The notes: a model not told the origin generated them from the sequence alone. Shown: positions 1-9,449, counted from the stretch's first letter. The stretch is 54,788 bases of DNA from Marinomonas flavescens (GCF_004352835.1 NZ_SJSB01000021.1:1-54788); one strand, 5' to 3'. Numbers and translations are program-made.

Positions 1-121
1 GACGATAGACGATAGACGATAGACGATAGACGATAGACGATAGACGATAGACGATAGACGATAGACGATAGACGATAGACGATAGACGATAGACGATAGA
101 CGATAGACGATAGACGATAGA
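1..121. repeat. 7-bp tandem array (GACGATA, about 17 copies)
   Basis: The heptamer GACGATA is repeated perfectly and head to tail 17 times, plus two bases, starting at the first base of the window, so the array may extend further left. It ends about 80 bp beyond the 3' end of the tRNA cluster. No open reading frame or CRISPR-like spacer is involved. A 7-bp period is a typical slippage-prone simple repeat; its function is unknown. Confidence 0.95.
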
Positions 122-200
122 GTTTGAAGTTATCTAGAGAAAGATCAAGGAATTAAACAAGAAAAGGAAGAATAAAATTGATAATGAATTATGAGAAGAA

Positions 201-276
201 TGGTGGGCCGTACTGGATTCGAACCAGTGACCAATTGATTAAAAGTCAACTGCTCTACCAACTGAGCTAACGGCCC
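201..276 (-). tRNA. tRNA-Lys (TTT)
   Basis: The minus strand folds as a 76-nt tRNA with encoded CCA. The acceptor stem begins GGGCCGT, the D arm contains AGCTCAGTTGGTAGAGC, the anticodon loop is CTTTTAA (anticodon TTT), and the T arm has GGTTCGAATCC. It is the last tRNA of an eight-gene cluster and is identical to the second tRNA-Lys at 505-580. Confidence 0.97.
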
Positions 277-310
277 GCTCATAATTTCTTTCTTTAACGC
301 ATAAACCTAA

Positions 311-387
311 TGGTCGGAGTAGAGAGATTCGAACTCCCGACATCCTGCTCCCAAAGCAGGCGCGCTACCAGACTGCGCTATACTCCG
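311..387 (-). tRNA. tRNA-Pro (TGG)
   Basis: A 77-nt tRNA on the minus strand with encoded CCA, acceptor stem CGGAGTA and its complement, and anticodon TGG in the loop TTTGGGA. It lies 2 nt from the neighbouring tRNA-Asn, so the two must be processed from one transcript. An identical copy lies at 696-772. Confidence 0.97.
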
Positions 388-389
388 AT

Positions 390-465
390 TGGCTCCTCGA
401 ACTGGACTCGAACCAGTGACCCAATGATTAACAGTCATTTGCTCTACCAACTGAGCTATCGAGGA
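390..465 (-). tRNA. tRNA-Asn (GTT)
   Basis: A 76-nt tRNA on the minus strand with encoded CCA. The acceptor stem starts TCCTCGA and the anticodon loop CTGTTAA gives anticodon GTT. It sits 2 nt upstream of tRNA-Pro in the transcript. An identical copy lies at 776-851. Confidence 0.97.
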
Positions 466-504
466 ATGAATCAGGTTCTACAGAGTCAGAATCTGTATGA
501 TAGT

Positions 505-580
505 TGGTGGGCCGTACTGGATTCGAACCAGTGACCAATTGATTAAAAGTCAACTGCTCTACCAACTGAGCTAACGGCCC
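505..580 (-). tRNA. tRNA-Lys (TTT), second copy
   Basis: This 76-nt minus-strand tRNA has anticodon TTT, encoded CCA and the same sequence as the tRNA-Lys at 201-276. It lies between tRNA-His and tRNA-Asn in the co-transcribed cluster. Confidence 0.97.
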
Positions 581-594
581 GACTATCAGAGTAA

Positions 595-670
595 TGGGGT
601 GGACGATGGGGCTTGAACCCACGACCGCCGGAATCACAATCCGGAGCTCTACCAACTGAGCTACGCCCAC
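595..670 (-). tRNA. tRNA-His (GTG)
   Basis: A minus-strand tRNA with anticodon GTG in the loop TTGTGAT and encoded CCA. The base just before the acceptor stem (position 671) is a G on the transcript and can pair with the discriminator C, which is the G-1 hallmark of tRNA-His. It is the single-copy member between the two duplicated Asn-Pro pairs. Confidence 0.97.
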
Positions 671-695
671 CATTACTAGGTGACGATAAAATTAA

Positions 696-772
696 TGGTC
701 GGAGTAGAGAGATTCGAACTCCCGACATCCTGCTCCCAAAGCAGGCGCGCTACCAGACTGCGCTATACTCCG
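696..772 (-). tRNA. tRNA-Pro (TGG), second copy
   Basis: This 77-nt minus-strand tRNA is identical to the tRNA-Pro at 311-387, with anticodon TGG and encoded CCA. It lies 3 nt downstream of tRNA-Asn in the transcript. Confidence 0.97.
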
Positions 773-775
773 ATC

Positions 776-851
776 TGGCTCCTCGAACTGGACTCGAACC
801 AGTGACCCAATGATTAACAGTCATTTGCTCTACCAACTGAGCTATCGAGGA
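776..851 (-). tRNA. tRNA-Asn (GTT), second copy
   Basis: This 76-nt minus-strand tRNA is identical to the tRNA-Asn at 390-465, with anticodon GTT and encoded CCA. It is the second gene of the cluster in transcription order. Confidence 0.97.
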
Positions 852-899
852 ACTAATTTTATCTTTGCTTACAACACAACAACCTTCCTAAAAGGAAGA

Positions 900-990
900 T
901 GGCGGAGGAGGAGAGATTCGAACTCTCGGTAGGCTATTAACCTACGCCAGTTTTCAAGACTGGTGCATTAAACCGCTCTGCCACCCCTCC
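900..990 (-). tRNA. tRNA-Ser (TGA)
   Basis: A 91-nt class II tRNA on the minus strand, with a long variable arm, acceptor stem GGAGGGG, anticodon TGA in the loop CTTGAAA, and encoded CCA. It is the first gene of the cluster in transcription order, so the cluster promoter should lie just to the right, near 1000-1050. Confidence 0.96.
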
Positions 991-1052
991 GTTGCGAGCG
1001 AGGTGTATAATACTGATTTGAGATTTCAGTGCAACATCTTTTTGAAAAAAAG

Positions 1053-2123
1053 TTAACTTTTTCCCACTTTTTCTATTACATAGCCCTGATCTGCCCCTGG
1101 ACGGATCCAAACGTTGGAATACCAGTAATAATGCTTAGCGCTGTAATCCGGCATAGTGCAGTTAATTCGCCCTCGTCCTACATTAAATGCCTTGGGTGCA
1201 GTGACAACCACTTCGTTCTTTTTAATCCAGTTCAATGATGCCTTACCCTGCCCTGATACATAACAAGCTAAATCTTTCAGGCGATACTTACCCAGCTTAA
1301 AGGTTAAGCGAATAGACACAGGCTTATCAGTCGCAAAATCCCCACCACTGTCTTCATTAAGCAGAGGCATAGGCTTCGATGCCAACTTCACCTTTAACGT
1401 AGATAACTTAGCAAAACGCCCAGAAGCAGGGAAACGCGGCAGGTCTTCAAAATCAGAATCCGCACTGACGACTCCAGACTGTTGACCAAATGCCATAATG
1501 CCTTTCTCTTTCATCATCGCGCGTATCGTACCGTCTGACTCGCCATAGGGATAAGCCAGCATTTTTGGAGAATGACCTAGCTGCTTATTCAGCACACTTT
1601 CTACGGTGTCGACTTCATGTGACATCCGAGCCAACCATTGATCATAGGTTTCATCTTCCGCTTTGCGCAGCATATAAGGGTGGCTGATCGTATGATTGGC
1701 AAATACGCCACCAGACAACTCCATCTCTTTAATGTCTTTCCATGTCAGAAAATGGTGGTTCCGCCCAATAGGCTGTGTGTTGATAAATACAGTGAACGGG
1801 AAGTTTCTTTCCTTAAGGATAGGGAAGCCACCCAGATAAATATCTCGGTAAGCATCATCAAAGGTGATTGCTACCGCTTTATTCGGCAAGCTCTCATGCT
1901 TTTTCAACTTTTCTAATGCGTCTTTCAAGTCCACCACCTGAAAACCGGCGTCCTTAAGATAATCCATTTGCTCGGTAAACTGAGCCGGTGTAAGCGAGGT
2001 AGAAGCCGGGGTTGTTGTGCTCACATGATGGTATTGAAGAATGGGCAAATAATCCTGAGCATTTACCCCAACGCTGGCCACCATGGTACTGATCAACACA
2101 CTGCTACGTATTTTAGATAACAT
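1053..2123 (-). CDS. Polysaccharide deacetylase (NodB domain), exported
   Basis: A secreted protein of the carbohydrate esterase 4 type that should remove acetyl groups from an N-acetylated polysaccharide; the substrate cannot be told. The NodB core shows the metal and catalytic motifs: TFDDAYRD (motif 1), the HTISHP zinc-binding histidines (motif 2) and AYPYGESD (motif 3). The chosen start gives a signal peptide ending near VGVNAQ and has a purine-rich ribosome site just upstream; an in-frame start 27 codons earlier would hide that signal behind a long polar leader. The C-terminal third after the NodB core is unassigned. It is monocistronic and divergent from kbl. It resembles the deacetylase half of PgaB-like proteins but has no neighbouring poly-glucosamine genes. 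Confidence 0.85.
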   Translation of the reverse strand: MLSKIRSSVLISTMVASVGVNAQDYLPILQYHHVSTTTPASTSLTPAQFTEQMDYLKDAGFQVVDLKDALEKLKKHESLPNKAVAITFDDAYRDIYLGGFPILKERNFPFTVFINTQPIGRNHHFLTWKDIKEMELSGGVFANHTISHPYMLRKAEDETYDQWLARMSHEVDTVESVLNKQLGHSPKMLAYPYGESDGTIRAMMKEKGIMAFGQQSGVVSADSDFEDLPRFPASGRFAKLSTLKVKLASKPMPLLNEDSGGDFATDKPVSIRLTFKLGKYRLKDLACYVSGQGKASLNWIKKNEVVVTAPKAFNVGRGRINCTMPDYSAKHYYWYSNVWIRPGADQGYVIEKVGKS

Positions 2124-2319
2124 TCGATCTTCTCTCTGCTTAAAATTTGCGCTTATTCTACGTGACTGCTTTGTCAAAAAGCCAGCCGAACTGCTAACCG
2201 TCAAATAAAACCAACTAACAAACTGTTATGGTCATTTTAATAGGCCACTGCATCTATAAGATACACGGCAAGCCTTCTACACTTATTTGATACATAACAC
2301 AGAATAAGAGGAAGTCATT

Positions 2320-3516
2320 ATGAGTCGATCTACATTTCTTCAAAACTTGGAACTCCAGCTTCAGGAATTAAAAGAGCAAGGGCTTTATAAAGAAGAAAGA
2401 CCATTGATCTCTCCACAAGCAAGCCAGGTAACAACCGCAGACAACACACCATTAATTAATCTCTGCGCGAACAACTACCTTGGCCTTGCTAATCATCAAG
2501 CAGTGACAAAAGCCGCTCACGAAGCCCTAGATACTTTCGGCTACGGCATGGCCTCTGTACGTTTCATCTGTGGCACACAAAACATTCACACCACACTAGA
2601 AGCGCAGCTCAGCCAGTTTTTGCAAATGGAAGACACCATTCTTTATTCATCTTGCTTCGATGCTAACGGTGGCTTATTTGAAACCCTGCTAAACAGTGAC
2701 GATGCCATCATCAGCGACGCTCTAAATCACGCCAGCATCATTGACGGCATTCGCTTATGCAAAGCCAAACGCTACCGCTATGCCAATAACAATATGCAGG
2801 AACTAGAAGAGCGCCTAAAACAAGCAGACTCCGAAGGCGCTAAAACAAAGTTGATCGTCACTGACGGCGTATTCTCCATGGACGGCATCATTGCCGATTT
2901 GAAATCCATTTGTGACCTAGCGGATCAATACGACGCACTGGTTATGGTCGACGATTCCCATGCGGTCGGTTTCTTAGGAGAGAATGGCCTAGGCAGCCAT
3001 GAATACTGCGATGTTATAGGCCGCGTAGATATCATTACCGGCACTCTAGGCAAAGCGTTAGGTGGCGCCTCTGGAGGTTACACTAGCGCCTCAAAACCTA
3101 TAGTTGAGTGGTTGCGTCAACGCTCTCGCCCTTACTTATTTTCTAATTCACTGGCTCCCGTCATCACGGCCACCACATTAGAAATTCTAAAGCTCATTCA
3201 AAAAGGCGGAGAGTCTCGACAAAAGCTCAAAGAAAACAGCGCTTATTTCAGAGAAAAAATGAGCAATTTAGGATTTAACTTAGTCCCAGGTGATCACCCC
3301 ATTATTCCTGTTATTCTCGGTGATGCCACACTGGCGAAAGACATGGCCAATGCTCTCTATAAAGAAGGCATATATGTCACTGGATTCTCCTATCCCGTGG
3401 TTCCAATGGGTAAAGCGAGAATTCGCACTCAAATGTCAGCATCACTGACCAAAGACCAACTCGACCATGCCATTGAAGCTTTTGCCAAAACAGGTCGCGC
3501 TCTGAATATTATTTAA
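2320..3516 (+). CDS. kbl: 2-amino-3-ketobutyrate CoA ligase (glycine C-acetyltransferase)
   Basis: A PLP enzyme that cleaves 2-amino-3-ketobutyrate with CoA to glycine and acetyl-CoA, the second step of threonine catabolism. At 398 residues it has exactly the length of the E. coli enzyme. It shows the alpha-oxoamine synthase signatures: [11 protein letters not shown] near the N terminus, DGVFSMDG, the [11 protein letters not shown] cofactor-contact segment, and GTLGKALGG with the Schiff-base lysine near residue 245. A good ribosome site (AGAGGAAG) precedes the ATG. It is followed 32 bp later by tdh, the preceding enzyme of the pathway, so the pair is an operon. Confidence 0.97.
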   Translation: MSRSTFLQNLELQLQELKEQGLYKEERPLISPQASQVTTADNTPLINLCANNYLGLANHQAVTKAAHEALDTFGYGMASVRFICGTQNIHTTLEAQLSQFLQMEDTILYSSCFDANGGLFETLLNSDDAIISDALNHASIIDGIRLCKAKRYRYANNNMQELEERLKQADSEGAKTKLIVTDGVFSMDGIIADLKSICDLADQYDALVMVDDSHAVGFLGENGLGSHEYCDVIGRVDIITGTLGKALGGASGGYTSASKPIVEWLRQRSRPYLFSNSLAPVITATTLEILKLIQKGGESRQKLKENSAYFREKMSNLGFNLVPGDHPIIPVILGDATLAKDMANALYKEGIYVTGFSYPVVPMGKARIRTQMSASLTKDQLDHAIEAFAKTGRALNII

Positions 3517-3548
3517 CGTGCCCTGAACCCTATTTAAGGAGTCTTATA

Positions 3549-4574
3549 ATGAAAACCCTTGCCAAACTTCATGCTAAAAAAGGCATCTGGATGACAGACG
3601 CTCCACACCCAGAATGCGGCCATAACGATGTCGTTATTAAGATCCACAAAACGGCTATTTGTGGTACCGATATGCACATCTACCACTGGGACGATTGGGC
3701 GCAAAACACCATCCCTGTTCCTATGACAGTGGGTCATGAGTTTGTTGGCGAAATTGCGGAAATAGGCGCTGAGGTGAATGGTTTTAACATCGGCGATCGT
3801 GTGTCAGGCGAAGGGCATATTACTTGCGGACATTGTCGTAACTGCCGTGCAGGAAGGCGTCACTTGTGTCGAGAAACACAAGGCGTCGGTGTTAACCGTA
3901 CTGGCGCTTTCGGAGAGTATCTAGTCATCCCTGCGGGTAACGCCTTTAAAATCCCTGATGATATTAGTGATGACATGGCCGCTATTTTCGACCCTTTTGG
4001 TAATGCAACTCATACCGCATTGTCATTTGATTTAACCGGTGAAGATGTCTTAATCACTGGCGCTGGTCCCATTGGCGCTATGGCTGCTGCCATTGCCAAG
4101 CATGTTGGCGCGCGCAACGTGGTTATTACTGACGTCAATGATTTTAGACTCGACCTAGCGAAAAAAATGGGCGCAACTCGTACCGTCAATGTCAGCAAAG
4201 AATCACTCAAAGACGTAATGAAAGAGCTGGGGATGACAGAAGGTTTCGATGTAGGCCTCGAAATGTCAGGTAACGGTGCTGCGTTTTCTTCTATGCTCGA
4301 ATGCATGAACCATGGTGGTAAAATCGCCATGCTTGGCATCCCAGGTAAAGAAACCACCATTGATTGGAACCAAGTTATTTTCAAAGGGTTAATCATCAAG
4401 GGAATCTATGGTCGTGAAATGTACGAGACCTGGTACAAAATGGTTGCCATGCTGCAGTCTGGTCTCGATATTAGCCCAATTATTACGCACTACTTCCCTG
4501 TTTCGCAGTTTCAGGAAGGATTTGATGCCATGGCATCTGGCCAATCAGGGAAAGTCATCCTTAATTGGGATTAA
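3549..4574 (+). CDS. tdh: L-threonine 3-dehydrogenase
   Basis: A zinc-dependent NAD enzyme that oxidises L-threonine to 2-amino-3-ketobutyrate, which kbl then cleaves. Its 341 residues match the usual length. Catalytic zinc ligands are seen in AICGTDMH and GHEFVGE, the structural zinc lobe in the four cysteines of [15 protein letters not shown], and the Rossmann nucleotide loop in [11 protein letters not shown] strong AAGGAG ribosome site lies just upstream of the ATG. It is the second gene of the kbl-tdh operon; no transporter or regulator for it is adjacent. Confidence 0.97.
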   Translation: MKTLAKLHAKKGIWMTDAPHPECGHNDVVIKIHKTAICGTDMHIYHWDDWAQNTIPVPMTVGHEFVGEIAEIGAEVNGFNIGDRVSGEGHITCGHCRNCRAGRRHLCRETQGVGVNRTGAFGEYLVIPAGNAFKIPDDISDDMAAIFDPFGNATHTALSFDLTGEDVLITGAGPIGAMAAAIAKHVGARNVVITDVNDFRLDLAKKMGATRTVNVSKESLKDVMKELGMTEGFDVGLEMSGNGAAFSSMLECMNHGGKIAMLGIPGKETTIDWNQVIFKGLIIKGIYGREMYETWYKMVAMLQSGLDISPIITHYFPVSQFQEGFDAMASGQSGKVILNWD

Positions 4575-4646
4575 TCAGAGTGACTTTGTTGCGTCTAAAG
4601 CAGGTTCGCGTTAGCGTAATCATTTAGCACGCAACAGAGCATTCTC

Positions 4647-5471
4647 ATGTTAGAAATTGGCATTAACGCACATCCCGCACCTCATCAAGATGCGCTCTAT
4701 ATTTTACTGTATAAAAACCAAGTTTTAATCGAATCAGAAGAACGCTTTCTCATTCCATTTACTTCCTTTCAGCCCGATGCAAACATGCGCGCGGTATATT
4801 GCGGACAGTGGCGCTCTGCGGATGGCGCTCGTCAAGATGTATTTGTTTGCCGTTTTGAAAATAAACCCAGAGGTTTTGACGAAATTGGCCTACGTGAATT
4901 GCTTTTTTTACAAGACGAAGCAAATTACCTATTACTTAGCCGCGCACACCAACTTTCCACCTGGGACAGAGATCATCAATTCTGTGGTCGTTGCGGCACT
5001 GAAATGCGCAGTAAACACACGACAGAACACACGAAAATCTGCCCAACGTGCAATCTACGCCACTATCCTCGGATTTCTCCCTGCATCATTGTTTCTGTCA
5101 AAAAAGGCAATAAGCTACTGCTTGCCAGAGGCTCACAAATGCAAACCGACATGCACAGTAACATTGCAGGTTTTGTTGAAGCAGGTGAAACACTAGAACA
5201 AGCGGTCGCTCGCGAAGTGCGAGAAGAAGTCGGCATAGAAGTAAAAAACATTCGCTATGCAAGCAGCCAACCTTGGTCTTTTCCACATCAATTAATGGTC
5301 GGTTTCTTTGCTGACTACGATGGCGGAGAGCTGACACCCGCTCCGGGGGAAATAGAAGAAGCCGCATGGTGGGACATAGACAACCTACCCAATATCCCTA
5401 ATCAGGTGACTATTTCAGGCCAGCTCATTACGCAACATGCGCAATGGATAAAGCAGCAACTTGATAAATAA
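4647..5471 (+). CDS. nudC: NAD+ diphosphatase / NAD-capped RNA decapping hydrolase NudC
   Basis: A Nudix hydrolase that cleaves NADH/NAD+ to NMN and AMP and, in known homologues, removes NAD caps from RNA. The order is typical: an N-terminal beta domain, a zinc ribbon with FCGRCG and ICPTCN (about residues 112-135), then the Nudix box starting GFVEAGETLEQAVAREV and ending REEVGIE. The NudC-specific SQPWSFPHQLM motif follows. Length is 274 residues, close to the 257 of E. coli. It lies 72 bp behind tdh on the same strand and ends before a strong bidirectional terminator. Confidence 0.95.
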   Translation: MLEIGINAHPAPHQDALYILLYKNQVLIESEERFLIPFTSFQPDANMRAVYCGQWRSADGARQDVFVCRFENKPRGFDEIGLRELLFLQDEANYLLLSRAHQLSTWDRDHQFCGRCGTEMRSKHTTEHTKICPTCNLRHYPRISPCIIVSVKKGNKLLLARGSQMQTDMHSNIAGFVEAGETLEQAVAREVREEVGIEVKNIRYASSQPWSFPHQLMVGFFADYDGGELTPAPGEIEEAAWWDIDNLPNIPNQVTISGQLITQHAQWIKQQLDK

Positions 5472-5527
5472 GTCTTTTCCTGTGGTTTGGTTAGCAGTTA
5501 GTTGGCTAACCAATAAAATAACTGGAC

Positions 5528-5564
5528 AAAATAAAGGGCCAAATCAAATGGCCCTTTATTTTTG
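5528..5564. terminator. Bidirectional intrinsic terminator between nudC and ppnN
   Basis: A GC-centred hairpin (AATAAAGGGCCA, 6-nt loop, TGGCCCTTTATT) is flanked by A and T runs, so it reads as a terminator from both sides. It sits between the convergent genes nudC and ppnN. Confidence 0.85.
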
Positions 5565-5576
5565 CTTTCTATCTTA

Positions 5577-6950
5577 TTAGTCCGTGACCACTTTATAGCA
5601 AGGAATGTACTCACTGCCGGGTAGTTTCATACGCTGTTGGGCAACAAAAGCCTGTAACAAGGCATCTAATTTTTCCAACATGACTTTGTCACCATGAATT
5701 TCAAACGGCCCAAATTCTTTAATATAAGCCACGCCTTGCGCTTTAACATTACCTGCCACAATTGATGAAAAAGCACGACGTAAATCCGCCGCCAACAAAT
5801 GCGTTTCCTGACCAAAGTGCAAGTTCAAGCCACGTACGTTTTCATGAGTAGGCTCAAATGGGCGCTGAAATTCCTCAGGAATATAAAGCTTCCAGTTATA
5901 GTAAAAAGCATCTTGATGCGCTTTACGATAATGACGAACTTCTTCTAAACCCTGCTTCATCGCGCGCGCAACAGCCACTTCATCCTCAATGATGATTTGA
6001 TATCTATCCTGTGCTTCCTTACCTAATACATCCCCGATAAAGGCATGAATTTGCTCGAAATAATCTGCACTTTCTTTTGGTCCAGTGAAGATTAGCGGAA
6101 ATGGCATATCGGCATTTTTAGGATGCAATAAAATGCCTAGTATATACAAAATTTCTTCTGCAGTGCCTGCGCCACCAGGAAACACAATAATACCGTGACC
6201 AGTCCGAACAAAGGCTTCTAAGCGCTTTTCAATGTCCGGCATAATGACCAATTTATTAACAATGGGATTTGGCGATTCTGCGGCAATAATTCCTGGCTCC
6301 GTTAAACCAAGATAAACCCCGGTATGAACTCGCTGCTTAGCGTGCGCAATTGCAGCCCCTTTCATAGGACCTTTCATTGCCCCCGGTCCGCAACCGGTAC
6401 AGATATTTAATTCACGTAAACCCAGCTGATGCCCTACTCGCTTGGTGTAATCGTACTCGTATCGAGCGATCGAATGTCCACCCCAACACACCACCATATC
6501 TGGGCTTTGAATACGACGGAACACATTGGCATTGCGGAGCAGCTCAAACACAACATTGGTGATTTTCTCAGAACTTGCGTTGTCTAACCCGCTTGCTAAA
6601 TTGTATTCATGGTAAGTAAAAATAATGTCACGTAAAACGCTAAATAACATTTCACGAACACTGCTAATCATTTTGCCATCAACAAATGCACTGCCTGGGG
6701 CATTTTTCAATTCCAGCTTGACGCCTCGTTCTTGTTGAACAATACAGACATCAAAATCTTTAAACTCTTCGGTTACAGCATTCGCATCATCAGTGTCACT
6801 GCCACAGTTTAAAATAGCTAACGCACAGCGACGAAATAATATATGCAATGAACCCGTATCATCAGACATGCGAGATATTTCGCCTTGCGATAACACCTCT
6901 AACGCACCTTTTGGTGCGACCAGCGCATCAACGCGATCTTCATACAACAT
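5577..6950 (-). CDS. ppnN: Nucleotide 5'-monophosphate nucleosidase PpnN (LOG family)
   Basis: A homologue of E. coli YgdH/PpnN, which hydrolyses purine and pyrimidine nucleoside monophosphates to base and ribose 5-phosphate and is activated by (p)ppGpp in E. coli. The 457-residue length is close to the 454 of E. coli. The LOG signature PGGAGTAEE and the upstream GCGPGAMKGPMKGAA segment are present, flanked by the N-terminal and C-terminal extensions characteristic of PpnN. The start giving MLYEDRVDALV is preferred because AAGGAGA lies 8 bp upstream; a start six codons earlier has no such site. It is monocistronic and convergent with nudC. Confidence 0.93.
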   Translation of the reverse strand: MLYEDRVDALVAPKGALEVLSQGEISRMSDDTGSLHILFRRCALAILNCGSDTDDANAVTEEFKDFDVCIVQQERGVKLELKNAPGSAFVDGKMISSVREMLFSVLRDIIFTYHEYNLASGLDNASSEKITNVVFELLRNANVFRRIQSPDMVVCWGGHSIARYEYDYTKRVGHQLGLRELNICTGCGPGAMKGPMKGAAIAHAKQRVHTGVYLGLTEPGIIAAESPNPIVNKLVIMPDIEKRLEAFVRTGHGIIVFPGGAGTAEEILYILGILLHPKNADMPFPLIFTGPKESADYFEQIHAFIGDVLGKEAQDRYQIIIEDEVAVARAMKQGLEEVRHYRKAHQDAFYYNWKLYIPEEFQRPFEPTHENVRGLNLHFGQETHLLAADLRRAFSSIVAGNVKAQGVAYIKEFGPFEIHGDKVMLEKLDALLQAFVAQQRMKLPGSEYIPCYKVVTD

Positions 6951-7060
6951 GATCGCTCTCCTTCTCATTATGTGATTGTCTTAATAGCTATATTGGTCAT
7001 GGATAGCACTTTTATCAAGTCATAAAAACTGAAGAAAAGCGATAACTAAACGCGAGTCAC

Positions 7061-8200
7061 TCAGTGAGCACGCATTGATTGATAATAAAGGGATTGCATT
7101 TCCGTTATACGACTGTAAGTTCGTCGAAATTCAAATAACAGCGCGCCATTCAGATACAAGGATTCAAGCGGCACAGCGGCATTTAAATACAGCACCACTT
7201 GATGGTCATAACACTCATCTACTAGGCTAATAAAACGCCTTACTGCATCGTCATTAATACCCAAGCTTACTTCTCGCTCACCGGTTTGACCCGATCCAAT
7301 CGAACCATCTTCCGTCCCACGTGCTTTAATATGCTCATAGGGTTCACTGCTTAACGGTGGAATGCCTGAGACTAGAATACAAGAAAAACGCTGCGCCAAT
7401 TCAATGTAATCTAAAGACGATCTAGGCCCATCACAGAGATCATAAAAATCAAACCACGCGATATTCGTTGATGACTTTTTCACCTTAATATAACGGCGAC
7501 ACACGACCAACGGTGAAGATGATACCTCTCCTTTAGATAAGGTTAAAAAAGCCAATTCCAAAGCATTGTCATCTTGGACAAAGTACACTGGATCGGTCCC
7601 TTTATGCCGCATCCTATGGTCTTCTTCGCCATGTAAATGAATACTTTCCAAATGATTCTGTAACAATGCAATCGATGGCTCAAAACGCTGCTTTTGTAAT
7701 TGGCTCTGAAACAAACCTTCCACGGGAATATTAGACGTTGCCACCAACACCACACCCTCGTCAAAAAGCGACTCAACCAAGCCTCCCAATAACATAGCAT
7801 CGCCAATGTCTGAGATAAAAAACTCGTCAAAACAAAGTACTTTGCACTCAGCAGCTAAACGCTTGGCAATGCCTTGCAGTGGATTTTTCTGACCGAATGC
7901 CATATTAAGCTCTCGATGCAAGCGCGCCATAAAGTGATGAAAATGCAACCGTAAGCCCACCCCTTCCGGTAAACATTCATAGAAGAGATCCATTAAAAAG
8001 GTCTTACCGCGACCTACATCTCCCCACATATAAACGCCTTTAATGGCTTCTACAGTGGCGCTTTTATCGCTTTGTAGCACAGGAGAAATAAGGCCAAGAT
8101 AAACACGGTTCAATGCCAATAATGCGACTTGCTGATGCTCATCAAAATGAATATCCTGATGATGCGATTTTTCTTGATAGGCTTCTAAAGGTGACAGCAT
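7061..8200 (-). CDS. zapE: Cell division ATPase ZapE (AFG1-like)
   Basis: An AFG1-family P-loop ATPase; the E. coli homologue associates with the Z ring and constrains it under some conditions. Walker A is seen as GDVGRGKTFLMD and Walker B as VLCFDEFFISD, followed by a sensor segment VLVATSNIPV. The 379-residue length is close to the 375 of E. coli. The N-terminal HHQDIHFDEHQ segment precedes the ATPase core. It stands alone between ppnN and the glutathione S-transferase, all on the minus strand but with gaps of about 100 bp. Confidence 0.92.
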   Translation of the reverse strand: MLSPLEAYQEKSHHQDIHFDEHQQVALLALNRVYLGLISPVLQSDKSATVEAIKGVYMWGDVGRGKTFLMDLFYECLPEGVGLRLHFHHFMARLHRELNMAFGQKNPLQGIAKRLAAECKVLCFDEFFISDIGDAMLLGGLVESLFDEGVVLVATSNIPVEGLFQSQLQKQRFEPSIALLQNHLESIHLHGEEDHRMRHKGTDPVYFVQDDNALELAFLTLSKGEVSSSPLVVCRRYIKVKKSSTNIAWFDFYDLCDGPRSSLDYIELAQRFSCILVSGIPPLSSEPYEHIKARGTEDGSIGSGQTGEREVSLGINDDAVRRFISLVDECYDHQVVLYLNAAVPLESLYLNGALLFEFRRTYSRITEMQSLYYQSMRAH

Positions 8201-8302
8201 AAAATGTAAACGTTTATGAATAGAGCAACATTGTCGCTGTTGGTCATCGGTTTCTCAAGGCGCTTTATTTGTCCGCCATCAAACAAAACCTTAATAGTAT
8301 GA

Positions 8303-8989
8303 CTAGAGCGTTATCTCTGCCCCTTTATAACCCAGCAACATATCCTGCTTTTTCATCGCGTTTTTATATCCCGTTGTCGCTTCAACCTGTTTTAAAAAGC
8401 GGAAAATATTAGGGTACTGGGATATATCCAAGCGGGTACTCACCGCCATCAAAGGAAAACTCATTTGAATATCGGCGCCTGTTAATGACTCACCCGTAAA
8501 CCATGTATGTTTCGTTAATGTTTGTTCAATAAACTGCAACTGCGGGGTCAACCTAGGCTCAATAAAAGCAGATTGGATTTTTTGGCTAATAGATTTGGCT
8601 ATCGGTTTAACAAAAAAAGGCATGGGGCTGGTCGCCATTTTGGTAAGCACCAGCTTCATCACCAATAAAGGCATTAAAGACCCTTCAGCAAAATGCAGCC
8701 AATAGCGATAATTCAACAATGCCTGACCATCGAGAGGCTTCAAACATCTATCCTTGTCATATCGATCAATTAAATACTCAATGATAGCGCCCGACTCAGC
8801 CACCGTTAACGCCCCATCAGTGATCACAGGGGACTTCCCAAGTGGGTGAACCTTAGTTAACGATTCTGGCGCGGCCATAGTGACAGGGTCCCGCTTATAT
8901 AAGACAACATCGTAGTCCAGCTTTAACTCTTCTAACAACCATATAACTCGCTGTGATCGAGACTGCTCCAAGTGATGAACCCTGATCAT
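8303..8989 (-). CDS. Glutathione S-transferase family protein
   Basis: A two-domain cytosolic GST. The N-terminal thioredoxin-like domain shows HHLEQSRSQRVIWLLEEL and the glutathione-contact segment VAESGAIIEYLI around residues 64-75. The C-terminal helical domain contains the buried LTGADIQMSFPL motif. Its 228 residues match the family. The Ser in the SRSQR segment near the N terminus is the likely catalytic residue, which is an inference. An AAGGGGG ribosome site precedes the ATG. It is the last chromosomal gene before the left end of the genomic island; its substrate is unknown. Confidence 0.88.
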   Translation of the reverse strand: MIRVHHLEQSRSQRVIWLLEELKLDYDVVLYKRDPVTMAAPESLTKVHPLGKSPVITDGALTVAESGAIIEYLIDRYDKDRCLKPLDGQALLNYRYWLHFAEGSLMPLLVMKLVLTKMATSPMPFFVKPIAKSISQKIQSAFIEPRLTPQLQFIEQTLTKHTWFTGESLTGADIQMSFPLMAVSTRLDISQYPNIFRFLKQVEATTGYKNAMKKQDMLLGYKGAEITL

Positions 8990-9140
8990 ACAACCCCCTT
9001 TGTTTAAAATGCGTAATACTAAAAAAGAACACCATAGACTTTACGCACAAACAAAAGAGTTGGATGACAAAAACGTGATTCAAAAAGAAGAGAACTAAGC
9101 GAAGAGATAATTAACTCCCAAAATAGCCAAAACATCATTT

Positions 9141-9149
9141 TGGTCACAA
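9141..9149 (+). other. TGGTCACAA motif left of the att copy (putative integrase arm site)
   Basis: TGGTCACAATATG at this position recurs exactly at 9437-9449, on the other side of the 52-bp repeat copy, and its core recurs three times at the right end of the island. Such short repeats close to tRNA-embedded att sites often are arm-type sites of tyrosine recombinases; here that is inference. Confidence 0.35.
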
Positions 9150-9267
9150 TATGGCCCAAGTTTTGTCCCATGAAGAAAAAATGTGTTGTATAGACTCAAA
9201 GAAGGGGGGGAAGGATTTTCTATGAAATCCAGTAAATACGGGGGGTATATCGATGGTAAACATTATA

Positions 9268-9319
9268 ATAAATGGTACACCCGAGAGGGTTCGAACCTCC
9301 GGCCTTCGCCTCCGGAGGG
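9268..9319 (-). repeat. Left attachment-site copy: 3' fragment of tRNA-Arg(CCG)
   Basis: These 52 bp are identical to 25110-25161. They hold the last 47 nt of the tRNA-Arg, from the anticodon region to the encoded CCA (9273-9319), then diverge abruptly where the 5' half should begin. It cannot make a tRNA. It marks the left junction of the island. Confidence 0.92.
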
Positions 9320-9436
9320 AACTGCACACGTGTACTTAATATACCTTAAATCCGCATAAAACCTTATAAATCAATATACTTTTATAGATTCGAGTATTTT
9401 ATAAATGCGGATTAAGATCCTTTTATGTGTTTATTA

Positions 9437-9449
9437 TGGTCACAATATG
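9437..9449 (+). other. TGGTCACAATATG motif inside the left island end
   Basis: Exact copy of the 13-bp motif at 9141-9153; the two lie on opposite sides of the left 52-bp att copy. Putative arm-type recombinase site, by analogy only. Confidence 0.35.

Noticed and set aside
1..121. Short array considered as CRISPR
   Set aside because: The unit is 7 bp with no spacers and there are no cas genes.
310..850. Several small frames over the tRNA cluster on both strands
   Set aside because: They are shadows of tRNA sequence, as shown by repeated peptides such as RFELPTSCSQ that mirror tRNA arms.
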